Shown here: in pieces, positions 9,201 to 17,713 of the stretch | How the letters are laid out: every line of letters starts with the position of its first letter | Numbering within the stretch: position 1 is the stretch's first letter | Origin: Rhynchopus euleeides | Taxonomy: Eukaryota > Euglenozoa > Diplonemea > Diplonemida > Diplonemidae | DNA length: 64,000 bases | Assembly (NCBI GenBank): GCA_963210315.1 | Contig: OY723295.1 | Span: 722,501-786,500, forward strand | Reading direction: 5' to 3' | Translations under genes and position numbers: made by a program | The notes under the pieces: model-generated | What the model was told of the DNA's origin: nothing | What the model saw: the letters and a program-made list of their open reading frames with translations, nothing else | The model's database searches: none

Positions 9201-10864
9201 GCCGGTGCAGGTGTCGCAGGCGCCGGTGTGGGTGCGATAGTTGCGGGTGCAGGTGTAGCCGGTGCGAAGGTCTTTCCTGCGGGGAGCGGTGTGGCCGGCG
9301 CGGGCGTGGCTGGTGCCGGAGTTGCAGGTGCGGGAGTCGCAGGTACGGTAGTTGCAGGTGCGGGAGTCGCAGGTGCGGGGGTCGCAGGTGCGGTAGTTGC
9401 AGGTGCGGGAGTCGCAGGTGCGGGGGTCGCAGGTGCGGTAGTTGCAGGTGCGGGAGTCGCCGGTGCAGGCGTCGCAGGCGCCGGTGTAGCAGGTGCAGGC
9501 GTTGCCGGGGCAGGTGTAGCAGGCGCAGGCGTCGCAGGTGCGGGTGTAGCAGGCGCCGGCGTTGCCGGGGCAGGGGTTGCCGGTGCGGGTGTCGGGGCGA
9601 GAGTTGCAGGTGCGGGTGTCGCCGGGGCGAAAGTCTTGCCTGCCGGAAGGGGCGTCGCCGGTGCCGACGTGGCCGGTGCGGGTGTTGCAGGCGCCGGTGT
9701 CGGTGCGATAGTTGCAGGTGCGGGTGTCGCAGGTGCGGGTGTGGCAGGCGCAGAGGTTGCCGGGGCCGGTGTCGCCGGGGCGAAGGTCTTCCCTGCCGGA
9801 AGAGGAGTCGCCGGTGCAGATGTAGCCGGTGCAGGTGTCGCAGGCGCCGGTGTGGGTGCGATAGTTGCGGGTGCAGGCGTCGCCGGTGCAGATGTCGCGG
9901 GCGCGGGTGTTGCAGGCGCAGGTGTAGCAGGCGCCGGCGTTGCCGGGGCAGGTGTAGCAGGCGCCGGCGTCGCAGGTGAGGGCGTCGCCGGTGCGGGTGT
10001 CGCAGGCGCCGGCGTCGCAGGCGCAGGGGTTGCCGGTGCGGGTGTCGGGGCGAGAGTTGCAGGTGCGGGTGTCGCCGGCGCGAAAGTCTTGCCTGCCGGA
10101 AGGGGGGTCGCCGGTGCAGATGTAGCCGGTGCGGGTGTTGCAGGCGCCGGTGTCGGTGCGATAGTTGCGGGTGCAGGTGTCGCAGGTGCGGGTGTGGCAG
10201 GCGCAGACGTTGCCGGGGCCGGTGTCGCCGGGGCGAAGGTCTTCCCTGCCGGAAGAGGAGTCGCCGGTGCAGATGTAGCCGGTGCAGGTGTAGCAGGCGC
10301 CGGTGTGGGTGCGATAGTTGCGGGTGCAGGCGTCGCCGGTGCAGGCGTTGCGGGTGCGGGTGTTGCAGGCGCAGGTGTGGCGGGTGCAGGCGTTGCAGGG
10401 GCAGACGTGGCGGGTGCGGGTGTCGCTGGGGCCGGCGTTGCAGGGGCAGGTGTCGCGGGTGCGGGTGTCGCGGGGGCAGGCGTTGCAGGCGCAGGGGTGG
10501 CAGGTGCAGGGGTGGCGGGTGCCGGTGTCGCCGGTGCAGGCGTGGCAGGTGCAGGTGTTGCCGGGGCGGGTGTCGCAGGGGCAGGGGTGGCAGGTGCAGG
10601 CGTAGCAGGTGCAGGCGTCGCCGGTGCAGGCGTACCAGGTGCAGGTGTTGCCGGGGCCGGTGTCGCAGGTGCAGGCGTGGCAGGTGCAGGCGTCGCGGGT
10701 GCCGGTGTCGCGGGTGCAGGCGTGGCCGGTGCAGGCGTTGCGGGGGCAGGTGTCGGGGGCGCCGGTGTTGGCGGCGAAGGTGTTGGCGGCGCAGGTGTCG
10801 GGGGTGCGGTCCCGCAGACACATTGCACCAACAGCACCATGGCCAGCAACCGCGGTCCGTGCAT
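6224..10864 (-). CDS. PAT-repeat type I membrane protein, copy 2
   Basis: About 1,546 residues from the ATG at 10864, with the same signal peptide and repeat plan as the gene at 713-5272. From the start to about position 7053 the DNA is almost identical to copy 1, apart from a 66 bp net expansion that includes one extra PLPAGK spacer. The last ~270 codons (7052-6224) are only distantly related: the Cys pattern is kept but most other residues differ (for example KKQTSVSGFCHTAADC against KVETSFAGFCTTNEDC). It ends with a hydrophobic segment (AAIGVSIAFLALVAFVVVAIVM) and a short tail ending EPVDGAGV. It is probably a paralogous surface protein whose 5' part was recently homogenised with copy 1. 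Its upstream region is interrupted at 11308 by a YR retrotransposon, about 440 bp from the start codon, which could alter expression. Confidence 0.85.
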   Translation of the reverse strand: MHGPRLLAMVLLVQCVCGTAPPTPAPPTPSPPTPAPPTPAPATPAPATPAPATPAPATPAPATPAPATPAPATPAPGTPAPATPAPATPAPATPAPATPAPATPAPATPAPATPAPATPAPATPAPATPAPATPAPATPAPATPAPATPAPATSAPATPAPATPAPATPAPATPAPATPAPATIAPTPAPATPAPATSAPATPLPAGKTFAPATPAPATSAPATPAPATPAPATIAPTPAPATPAPATSAPATPLPAGKTFAPATPAPATLAPTPAPATPAPATPAPATPAPATPSPATPAPATPAPATPAPATPAPATPAPATSAPATPAPATIAPTPAPATPAPATSAPATPLPAGKTFAPATPAPATSAPATPAPATPAPATIAPTPAPATPAPATSAPATPLPAGKTFAPATPAPATLAPTPAPATPAPATPAPATPAPATPAPATPAPATPAPATPAPATPAPATPAPATTAPATPAPATPAPATTAPATPAPATPAPATTVPATPAPATPAPATPAPATPLPAGKTFAPATPAPATIAPTPAPATPAPATSAPATPLPAGKTFAPATPAPATSAPATPAPATPAPATIAPTPAPATPAPATPVPATPLPAGKTFAPATPAPATPAPATPAPATSAPATSAPATSAPATPLPAGKTFAPATPAPATVAPTPAPATPAPATSAPATPLPAGKTFAPATPAPATSAPTTPAPATPAPATPAPATIAPTSAPATPAPATPVPATPLPAGKTFAPATPAPATPAPATPAPATPAPATPAPDTPLPAGKTLAPATPAPATPAPDTPLPAGKTFAPATAAPATPAPATPAPATPAPATPAPATPAPATPAPATPAPATPAPATPAPATPAPATPAPATPAPATPAPDTPLPAGKTFAPATPAPATPAPDTPLPAGKTFAPATPAPATPAPATPAPPTIAPTPSPPTPAPNTISPPTPLPAGKTLAPTSVPPTPVPPTYTPRTLVPVPPTNVPATPAPTTATPGAAPVVTVWCTSDAVCRENGDNAGVCTQSSHQCTCSSGYGPQILDSGDAAYWGCYEVVQEVVSFLYFSVGSCQNGDVPRDVKVFLLGVLNTNLAGVTTAIDFFCGSIGALSVAEVPSSKVGSVATDSVNSAVAAAVKANPAASQTLGASLVTKVEVVPATLPPAPLGSGETYPPPTPAPTLAILKTCTLGNAASAFELELSGTTVCSAVKCDPFYVRMPKLSGAGSDCVLKSENATATCLVDGDCTFDTVNTVCVDGKCTMPTPSPTKVTTIAKKQTSVSGFCHTAADCRLDGMDPNATCSVDPILGNTCTCVTTAEYAHPNPYVQLCIAKTASVVNMVVRLDFTSNTEADVTDAEKANFVQTLALILGTVSGGADGVLVIPGSGVSLFALVGCNPQEMVKFILGDAALDSSYNAKYATLNTTGRDALTLDALGGASGGNMGNGKACELDSATRTVLDQNNVCQAISCTSTTTRTLDGSQYVCRSSGTRSTESDDDLSAGERAAIGVSIAFLALVAFVVVAIVMCGKKNDVPEAAKHEPVDGAGV
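8056..10807 (-). repeat. Pro-Ala-Thr coding minisatellite, copy 2
   Basis: Same 18 bp-based P-A-T-P-A-P repeat as in copy 1. The order of variant units is shared between the two arrays over nearly the full length, which implies duplication or conversion of the whole array rather than independent expansion. The main difference lies around 8160-8560, where copy 2 has extra PLPAGK-containing units. Confidence 0.9.
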
Positions 10865-11391
10865 CTTGGCTGAACAGAAAGTGTAGACCTGGACCGTGGT
10901 GAGGTGATGATCGGGTGGCACAACGGCACATGAACCGTGACTCGCACTACCCGGGCAGAGGTGGAGCAGGACGTGATGGGGCGTGGGGGTCGGGGGGTGC
11001 GGGCTATCGTCCTGGAGCTGCTGCTTGATGTTTGTCTCAATGTGGGATCACAGGGGCCCACCGAGAAGCGGTGTCCCCAACCACGCGCGGGTATTGGCGT
11101 GCCTGTGTAATGTACATTAATCCACGTAAACTGCCGAGGGGCACAGGGCGAACGTATGAGTCAGATCAACCCGGCGGGCCCGCTTTCAGCACGCCGGCCG
11201 GCCGGCATCGGTATGCGGGCTGCGGGCTGCGGTGTGCCGCGGCAAACAGGAGGAGGGGGAATTACGGAGTGCAGAGCCAGCGGGAGTACACTACACTGTG
11301 TTTTTTTGGAAGAACAGCTAGCTTTTCGCACTAAAAAGACTCGTGGCAGCGTTCGGTATCTGCACACATGCACTAGCAGGCACCGTTCGTA

Positions 11392-12112
11392 CAGTGGATA
11401 TCCCCCGTGGCGAAAAAAAATTTTTTCTCCCAAAAAAAATATTTCTGGAAACCAGCTTGGCGAAAAAAAATATTTTCGCCACGGGATTTTTGGCTGGGGG
11501 AAAAAAAGTCCGAGTTTCCCTGGAGGTCAGATTTCTTTTCAACTATTTCTCAAAGCCCTGAACTCTGAGGCACAGCAGGCCAAGCTGGTCGATACATCGA
11601 GTCCTCGGTCGGAGTTCACGACTGTGTCAAAGGCAGGCACAGGCCTCCTGGAGGGGGCACAGGAGGACGCTCTGGTTGCGCAGTGGACGACGGTGAAGAC
11701 TATGCTTCGCCAGTTTCGTCGAGAAGTTGCTAACAGTCACGTACACTTTGGTTGTTTATGGTTTACACTTCCCCGCAAGACTTGCTCGATGATGTCCTCA
11801 AGTATGCGAGGTTATTTGGAGTCCGGCCTCCCAGTTTCCGCTCTGCGGGCTTCATTTGATGATATTCAGGTCATCCAGACGGACAAAATAATGCAGAGGA
11901 AGACCTCGTTCGGGCAATTTGGCAACGGCAAGTACGCGTGTTGGGGCGGAGGTTCCAGAAGGGCGATCATGACTGACCGAGCGGGTTGAGGTTTCGGCGC
12001 CCGAAGGGCGCCGAAAAAAATTGAGGGGTAAAAAAAATTCTGGCAAAATCGAGGGTCGAGAAAATTTTTTCGCCACCGGAAAACCCAGATTTTGGTGTCA
12101 GGATACAGCCTG
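11392..12112. mobile_element. hAT-like non-autonomous insertion in the YR-A leader
   Basis: A 721 bp insertion flanked by an 8 bp duplication, CGTTCGTA (11384-11391 and 12113-12120). The uninterrupted sequence exists in the second YR-A copy (CACCGTTCGTACAAAC near 16348-16359), so the empty site is directly visible. The ends are imperfect inverted repeats (CAGTGGATATCC and GGATACAGCCTG), and an 8 bp duplication with CAG...CTG ends fits the hAT superfamily. The interior has a hairpin near 11405-11484, GC-rich sequence that looks like an exon fragment (about 11540-11980), and a palindrome near 11991-12015. No transposase is present, so mobilisation would need another element. Confidence 0.7.
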
Positions 12113-12152
12113 CGTTCGTACAAACAAAAACTGGGTTCGTACTCAGTAGAAT

Positions 12153-13691
12153 ATGTCGCAGCTGAGCTCGGTCGATTGGAGCAAGGTCACAGTACCTGTC
12201 CTTCCTGAGGGCGTTAAGCCCGCCGAGCCGCGTGCGCGCTGCATCTTTCCGCGCTGTGCCATCGAGCACAAGAGCGCGGAGTCGGAGCAGTGCTGGAGGT
12301 GTGGGTGCCGGGGCCGGGTGATCTGCCCTGAGTGGAAGGCAGTGTCAGGCGAAACAGGGGCCCTCAACCCGTTTGTGAAGGGCGAAGGGGCGAGCGAGTG
12401 GTGTTGCCCGCTGTGCGCGTTCGCTGTGGGAAGCGGTGAGGACCCGGAAGGGGACCGGACCACGAAAGCGAGCGCAGAGGAAAAGGTGAGTGCGGCCGCG
12501 ACTGAAGTGGCTGAGGCCTTCTCCGTGCCCTTCCCTAACACACAGCACTCCCCCCAGGCCCCTGCAGAACCTGTCTTCCCTCCCTCTGTCGTGCCCTCCC
12601 TCCCCTCCCCTGTCCCTCAAGGACATGTGTATCCCGTTAACGCCCCTCAAGGGCCGGGCTCTGCAAGGCCAGCGAACCAAGTGCACCCACTGCAGGCCCC
12701 TCAAGGGCCAGGTGCTGTCGCGCAAGCCGCCCCTCTGGGTTTCGTCCAGCCTACCTATGCCCCTCAAGGGCCGGGCTCGGTGTTACCGACAGGCCAAGTG
12801 CACCCCATGTACGCCCCTCAAGGGTCGGGCTCTGCCACTCTGTCCGCTCAGGGGCACCCAATGCAAGCCCCTCAAGGGCTGGGTGCTGTCCCTCATGCGG
12901 CCCCCCAGGGGATCGTCCAGCCCACGTATGCCCCTCAAGGGTTGGGTTCGGTGTCACAGACAGGACACTCCCTGTACCCCCCTCAGGGGCAGGGCTCCGC
13001 AACACTCCCGTACCCGCATGCTCCTCAGGGAGTGGGTCCCGCCATGCCTGCTGTCCCTCAAGGACAGGGGCCATTCGTGTACGCCCCTCAAGGGTACGGC
13101 ACGGCGTACGCCGCTCAGAACCCCTACGCAGCCATGCCGAGTTATGGAGGGCAGTGGCCAGCGGAAGAGCTTCCCGATTTGGCGCGGGTTGTCACATGGC
13201 TCCCCTTCCTGAACGACCCGAACAAGCTGGAAAGCTTGTGGACGCACCTGATCATGCGCCATGACGCTCCGGCTGCCGCCACCCAGAGCTCCCAGTTTCA
13301 CGAGCGTCGTGTCCTCCTGAAGAGCCTGCGGAGGATGATGTACATGCAGGGGGCGGCATCTATGGGGGTCCTGATGAACGACATGGTGGTTCGCCTCGAG
13401 GCCATCCTAGTCAAGGAGGTGCTGATCGAGGCTGGCCTGCGCCGCGAGCAGGCGGCTGTGGGCGCAGGGGAGTTCGAGGAGCGACTGGCGGCCCTCCCCT
13501 TCATGTCGGTGACGCGCGAGAAGATGACAACCCTGCAGTCTGAGGCCCGCCTGGCGGCCCAACGCCACAAGCCCAGTGCGGAGCCGAGCCCTCGCAACCC
13601 GCAGAGGCCGAAGGGGGGAGACCGGGTTACCGGATACAAGCACAAGGGGGGTTTTCAGCAGGGCGGAAAAGGGAAGCACCCTCGCCAATGA
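12153..13691 (+). CDS. YR-A gag-like protein
   Basis: A 512-residue frame starting at the first ATG after the leader; the same ATG is conserved in the truncated copy at 16388. The N-terminal ~100 residues are Cys-rich with CxxC-like pairs (CWRCGCRGRVIC, then CCPLC), probably zinc-binding. Residues ~130-330 are a string of APQGPGS-type repeats. The C-terminal part has a short alpha-helical region and a basic tail (KHKGGFQQGGKGKHPRQ), as expected for a nucleic-acid-binding Gag. It ends at TGA (13689-13691) in the context CAA TGA CTG, and the same frame stays open downstream into the recombinase. Confidence 0.75.
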   Translation: MSQLSSVDWSKVTVPVLPEGVKPAEPRARCIFPRCAIEHKSAESEQCWRCGCRGRVICPEWKAVSGETGALNPFVKGEGASEWCCPLCAFAVGSGEDPEGDRTTKASAEEKVSAAATEVAEAFSVPFPNTQHSPQAPAEPVFPPSVVPSLPSPVPQGHVYPVNAPQGPGSARPANQVHPLQAPQGPGAVAQAAPLGFVQPTYAPQGPGSVLPTGQVHPMYAPQGSGSATLSAQGHPMQAPQGLGAVPHAAPQGIVQPTYAPQGLGSVSQTGHSLYPPQGQGSATLPYPHAPQGVGPAMPAVPQGQGPFVYAPQGYGTAYAAQNPYAAMPSYGGQWPAEELPDLARVVTWLPFLNDPNKLESLWTHLIMRHDAPAAATQSSQFHERRVLLKSLRRMMYMQGAASMGVLMNDMVVRLEAILVKEVLIEAGLRREQAAVGAGEFEERLAALPFMSVTREKMTTLQSEARLAAQRHKPSAEPSPRNPQRPKGGDRVTGYKHKGGFQQGGKGKHPRQ

Positions 13692-14603
13692 CTGGGCCCC
13701 TGGGCTCCCCTCCTCGAGCGGCACCAGGTGCGCAGACCTGCACCGCCCGTCTCAGAGGAGGGCTACAACGACTTGCGGCACGAGACGTCGTCCTTCCTGA
13801 CGGGGTGCTACCGGGAGAGTTCTCTCCGGGCGATGATCTCCGTGGAAGCTCGTGCCGCGCAGTTTTACGCAAATCTTTCTCCCCACGACCCCAACTTAGA
13901 TCCCGAGATGGCCTTCTTGATGTGGCTCAGGTCGCTCATGCAGCAGTCGAGGATCTCCCCCGCGAGTGCCAGGCAGTACCTGACGTACCACGCCATGGCG
14001 AAGATCTCCTCCGGCGAGGCGTTCCGGAGGGCAACCCTCCAAATACCCAGGGAGGAAAGACGGCAGCCGGAGATAGTGAACCCGAACAGGGTGTTCAACG
14101 TTGTTTTTCGCAAGCCGGTAAGCCTCCCGGCTGTGGCCCTCGCTCTGCAGTGGAGCACGGGGTGCCGGTGGAGCGACATGGAGAGGCTGCGGTGCCGGGA
14201 TGTCAGCTTCCTGGACTCGGGCTACATCATGGTGGTGTTTGTGGGAGGAAAGACAGATCTCTCCCAGAAAGGACAGGCCCTCCTGCTACCCCCTACAGGC
14301 CGATACATCGGCCTCCTGCGCCACTGGATCACTCATCGGCAGCAAGTGTCCCCTCAAGGGACCTTGTTCCAGGGCCTGCAATATGCCCACTACAACACCT
14401 ACCTGCGGGACTCTCTATGCATCCTGTCCCACGGTATCCGGCGGAGTGCCCTGCAGGTTACCGCGGAGGCGGCGGGACAGCGTGCCGCCCAACACCTAGC
14501 TCGGCATCGGAACGCAGCTTCAACGGAACAGTATCTCCCGCCTCAACTATGGCAAGCGACTCTGGAGACGAAGGAAGCGACGCGGATCTTGCAGAGTCAG
14601 TAA
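13692..14603 (+). CDS. YR-A tyrosine recombinase (readthrough product or from ATG 13833)
   Basis: The frame is the same as gag and contains no stop between the gag TGA (13689-13691) and the TAA at 14601-14603. The first in-frame ATG is at 13833, which would give 257 residues; a gag-recombinase fusion by readthrough would be longer. The catalytic signature of DIRS-type recombinases is complete: box A as STGCRWSDMERLRC (Arg in the TGxRxSD context) and box B as HGIRRSA, then RHRNAASTEQYL with the second His and the nucleophilic Tyr. Its last 55 bases overlap the RT frame. It should catalyse integration of a circular DNA copy. Confidence 0.8.
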   Translation: MGPWAPLLERHQVRRPAPPVSEEGYNDLRHETSSFLTGCYRESSLRAMISVEARAAQFYANLSPHDPNLDPEMAFLMWLRSLMQQSRISPASARQYLTYHAMAKISSGEAFRRATLQIPREERRQPEIVNPNRVFNVVFRKPVSLPAVALALQWSTGCRWSDMERLRCRDVSFLDSGYIMVVFVGGKTDLSQKGQALLLPPTGRYIGLLRHWITHRQQVSPQGTLFQGLQYAHYNTYLRDSLCILSHGIRRSALQVTAEAAGQRAAQHLARHRNAASTEQYLPPQLWQATLETKEATRILQSQ

Positions 14604-16183
14604 GTGATTCTGGTGATTCCCTGGCATCAGTGCACAGCCTGTATCGGAGTTCTCCTTTTCGCATGTACCTGAAGTACTACGACTACGCCTCTGCCTGGGT
14701 GGACTCGCGCTTCTCCGCTGCCCCCCGGGCTTCCTACGAAGGAATTATCTCAGAGGCTACCCCAGGCACCATCTACATTGTGCAGCTGCTGAGGGACTTC
14801 CCAGCCCTGGGGGAGAACTTTCGATGGTTTACTGATGCAGACTTCCTCTACAGGCTCATCGATCAGGGTTTGAAGCCGCGGCCGGGCCCCCTGAACACGA
14901 AGATCTTACCACATGTGGGGCGCCTCGACAGCCTCGGGATCACAGAGTCCTCCCCCAAGGCGGCTTCCAGTGTGACCTGGTACCAGGGCGTCTTCTGCGT
15001 GCCGAAGAAGGCGGCGGGTTCCCTCAGGTTCATCATGTCCTGCCGAGCCATCAACAGTGCTCTTGACATGACTTCCCTTCCACGCTGCCATCTGCCGTCG
15101 TACGGCGAGATCCTCGCCACCGTCTTCGGGGCTTCCCTGGTGATGCAGTTTGACTTTAAGAGTTTCTTCTTTCAGTTCGGCTTGCCGATGGATGTGCGCC
15201 CATACTTTGCCTTCAGGGCATGCCGCCTTCACTGACGCATGACTCGACTCCCTATGGGCTACGCACCAGCTCCCCAGGCCGCACAAGCGCTGACAAGTGC
15301 ACTGATACAGAAGAGCTGCACAGGGACGAATGCGCAGGGCCTGGCGTGGATAGACAACGCCATTTTTTGCGGCGACAGTGTGAGCCTGGCGAGGGTGCAT
15401 CAAGCGTTCAAGCAGCTGTGCGAGAAGTACAACGTGGTGATCGGCGACTACGAGGCCCCTGCTGCTTACACCACTCTCCTCGGGATTGAGGTTGACTTGC
15501 GTCAACGGCGGTGGCGCATGGACCCTACGTGGGTGATGAAGACCCTTCCCGCTGCTCAGAGCCTGCTGTCCAGCGGTCAGGGTACCCTGCGCACCTGGTG
15601 GCGTATCTGCGGGGCATTCTTGTGGAGATACCACGCGCTCCGTCTCCCGCTGCATGGCGCCTTGACGATACTCACCTGGATGTCTCAGACCTCTCGGCTT
15701 CATCTGCCATGGGATGCTCCTTACGTGATGGGGGACAGAGTCTGTCGGGCTCTTCAGTTACAGGCTGACGCACTGGCGCGAAACGACTGGCAGTCGTGGG
15801 TGGTGCGGGAGCGTCTGGTGGTCCAGGTGGTCTGTGATGCGAGCCTATCAGGCTGGGCCGTGGTCCAGGAGGACCTCCGCCCTCTCTATGGCGCCTTCTG
15901 GGGCGAGCTTGCAGCTGCGACAATATTCCTGAAGGAGTTGTTTGCGGCCTACAAGGCTGTCTCTACGATGTGTAGCAGGCCCCGCTGGAGGGGTTATCAC
16001 ATCATACTCTTCAGCGACAACCAAGCGGTGATTGGGGCTATTCGCAAGGGTGTGTCCCATGTTGAGGGTGCGCAACGCTGGCTGAACGACATTCAGTACT
16101 GCCTAGAGCGCCATGACTGCAGCCTCGAGCCGGAGTACGTAAGAACGTGCGAGAACATCGCTGACCAGTACACAAGGCTCTAA
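14549..16183 (+). CDS. YR-A reverse transcriptase/RNase H, one in-frame TGA
   Basis: Starts at ATG 14549 inside the end of the recombinase gene, in a different frame. RT motifs: PKKAAGSLRFIMSCRAIN, motif A FDFKSFFFQF, then a TGA at 15233-15235 just before the motif B region RLPMGYAPAPQ, then motif C as WIDNAIF near 15344-15360 (DN instead of the usual DD). The RNase H part has CDAS, an E in the FLKELFAAYKA helix, FSDNQA and a final Asp in IADQYTRL. The TGA falls where the other elements here have Tyr (YELLRLPMG in YR-C, YCLTRLPMG in YR-F), so it may be a TGG-to-TGA lesion. The frame otherwise reads through to the TAA at 16181-16183. Confidence 0.75.
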
Positions 16184-16271
16184 GGGCGTGAATGAAAAAG
16201 GGGGGGGGGCGCGGAAGTTGTGAAATAAAGACCGTTCGTACAAACAAAGAACGCAACTCCAAGTCTTTTTT
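16184..16271 (+). repeat. YR-A 3' non-coding module
   Basis: Contains a G-rich run, a repeat of the GTTCGTACAAACAAA motif that is also in the 5' module (here GTTCGTACAAACAAAG), and ends in T6 immediately before the next 5' module. The motif shared by the two ends may be part of the recombinase binding site. Confidence 0.55.
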
Positions 16272-16878
16272 GGAAGAACAGCTAGCTTTTCGCACTAAAA
16301 AGACTCGTGGCAGCGTTCGGTATCTGCACACATGCACTAGCAGGCACCGTTCGTACAAACAAAAACTGGGTTCGTACTCAGTAGAATATGTCGCAGCTGA
16401 GCTCGGTCGATTGGAGCAAGGTCACAGTACCTGTCCTTCCTGAGGGCGTTAAGCCCGCCGAGCCGCGTGCGCGCTGCATCTTTCCGCGCTGTGCCATCGA
16501 GCACAAGAGCGCGGAGTCGGAGCAGTGCTGGAGGTGTGGGTGCCGGGGCCGGGTGATCTGCCCTGAGTGGAAGGCAGTGTCAGGCGAAACAGGGGCCCTC
16601 AACCCGTTTGTGAAGGGCGAAGGGGCGAGCGAGTGGTGTTGCCCGCTGTGCGCGTTCGCTGTGGGAAGCGGTGAGGACCCGGAAGGGGACCGGACCACGA
16701 AAGCGAGCGCAGAGGAAAAGGTGAGTGCGGCCGCGACTGAAGTGGCTGAGGCCTTCTCCGTGCCCTTCCCTAACACACAGCACTCCCCCCAGGCCCCTGC
16801 AGAACCTGTCTTCCCTCCCTCTGTCGTGCCCTCCCTCCCCTCCCCTGTCCCTCAAGGACATGTGCATCCCGTTAACGC
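16272..16878 (+). mobile_element. YR-A second copy, truncated after 607 bp
   Basis: Repeats the 5' module without the 721 bp insertion and then the start of gag (ATG 16388), nearly identical to 12153 onward. Homology stops in the gag sequence at CCCGTTAACGC and the next base belongs to the repeat that starts at 16879. The partial reading frame (16388-16878) is a gag fragment, not a functional gene. Confidence 0.8.
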
Positions 16879-17713
16879 ATAAAAACATGTTTTGGGGGTC
16901 TAACTGGCCTGGTAACCACTTCTGGTGAAGTGTTAACGTTTTTTACTGACTATTTGGCCTTGTCTTCAGCAAAACCCTAAGGGAAACAGCCCTAAAATGA
17001 CAAAAAAACGTTAACACTTGAAAAAACGGCACCCCGACAGGGTCCGACAGGGTCACAGACCCCCATATGACCTATCTGGGGCCGATTTTGGGGTCTACAG
17101 GCACTTTTGAGCACAATGGATTTTTTGGCGCATCCACCCTGGGCTGACGGTCCGCCCTCTAATGAGAGCCATACTGCCGACTTACAGAGGAATCCGCTAT
17201 CACCGCAAAGTCGCTCTGCCGGTCGCGGGGCGCCGCTTCGCGGCAGCCCCGCTCTCCGGCGAGCGACTTTGCGGCGCCAGCGGATCCCCCTGCAATCGAC
17301 AACCATGAGAATGCAGCTGAACAGTCACAGAACCGCGTAACAAAACGTTAACACCCAAAGGAAGGTCAGAAATACCCCCTGGGCGACGTTTCTTTGGGTG
17401 TTAACGTTTTGTTACATAGCACATCTCCCATAAAAACATGTTTTGGGGGTCTAACTGGCCTGGTAACCACTTCTGGTGAAGTGTTAACGTTTTTTACTGA
17501 CTATTTGGCCTTGTCTTCAGCAAAACCCTAAGGGAAACAGCCCTAAAATGACAAAAAAACGTTAACACTTGAAAAAACGGCACCCCGACAGGGTCCGACA
17601 GGGTCACAGACCCCCATATGACCTATCTGGGGCCGATTTTGGGGTCTACAGGCACTTTTGAGCACAATAGATTTTTTGGCGCATCCACCCTGGGCTGACG
17701 GTCCGCCCTCTAA
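16879..17713. repeat. 284 bp direct repeats flanking a hairpin-bearing 267 bp segment
   Basis: 16879-17162 and 17430-17713 are direct repeats of 284 bp, nearly identical (one difference noticed, CAATGGA/CAATAGA). Each contains a 17 bp inverted repeat built on CGTTAAC (16928-16944 with 17003-17019 in the first copy). The segment between them holds a second, perfect 24 bp inverted repeat (17337-17360 with 17392-17415), also centred on GTTAAC. It could be a small element with terminal direct repeats or a tandem duplication. No coding sequence is recognisable. Confidence 0.7.

Larger units (their letters stand above)
1527..11307. repeat. tandem segmental duplication (1527-5715 and 7053-11307)
   Basis: The two segments are near-identical. 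The left edge lies inside the coding region (at the minus-strand equivalent of GTGACCTTCG) and the right edge lies at a T7 run (5709-5715 and 11301-11307). Left of the left edge the paralogues are strongly diverged, so the near-identity stops abruptly inside both genes. Confidence 0.85.
11308..16271 (+). mobile_element. YR-A, tyrosine-recombinase retrotransposon
   Basis: The element starts with GGAAGAACAGCTAGC directly after the T7 run that is continuous in the paralogous locus (5709-5715), so that locus is an approximation of the empty left junction. It carries gag, a tyrosine recombinase and RT/RNase H in that order. Its 3' non-coding module (16184-16271) ends in a T6 run and is followed directly by a second copy of the 5' module, i.e. 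head-to-tail units. The T6 shared by both junctions is the likely crossover core. The 5' leader of this copy is interrupted by a separate 721 bp insertion (11392-12112). Confidence 0.8.

Noticed and set aside
12153..16183. Genome-wide reassignment of TGA to a sense codon
   Set aside because: Several genes here end naturally in TGA (recombinase of YR-C/D/E, overlapping the RT start) and the YR-D RT and hAT genes need no TGA readthrough; the YR-A stops are better explained by local readthrough or a lesion.
16879..17713. LTR retrotransposon with 284 bp LTRs
   Set aside because: The repeats lack TG...CA ends, the 267 bp between them has no coding or primer-site features, and no target duplication was seen.
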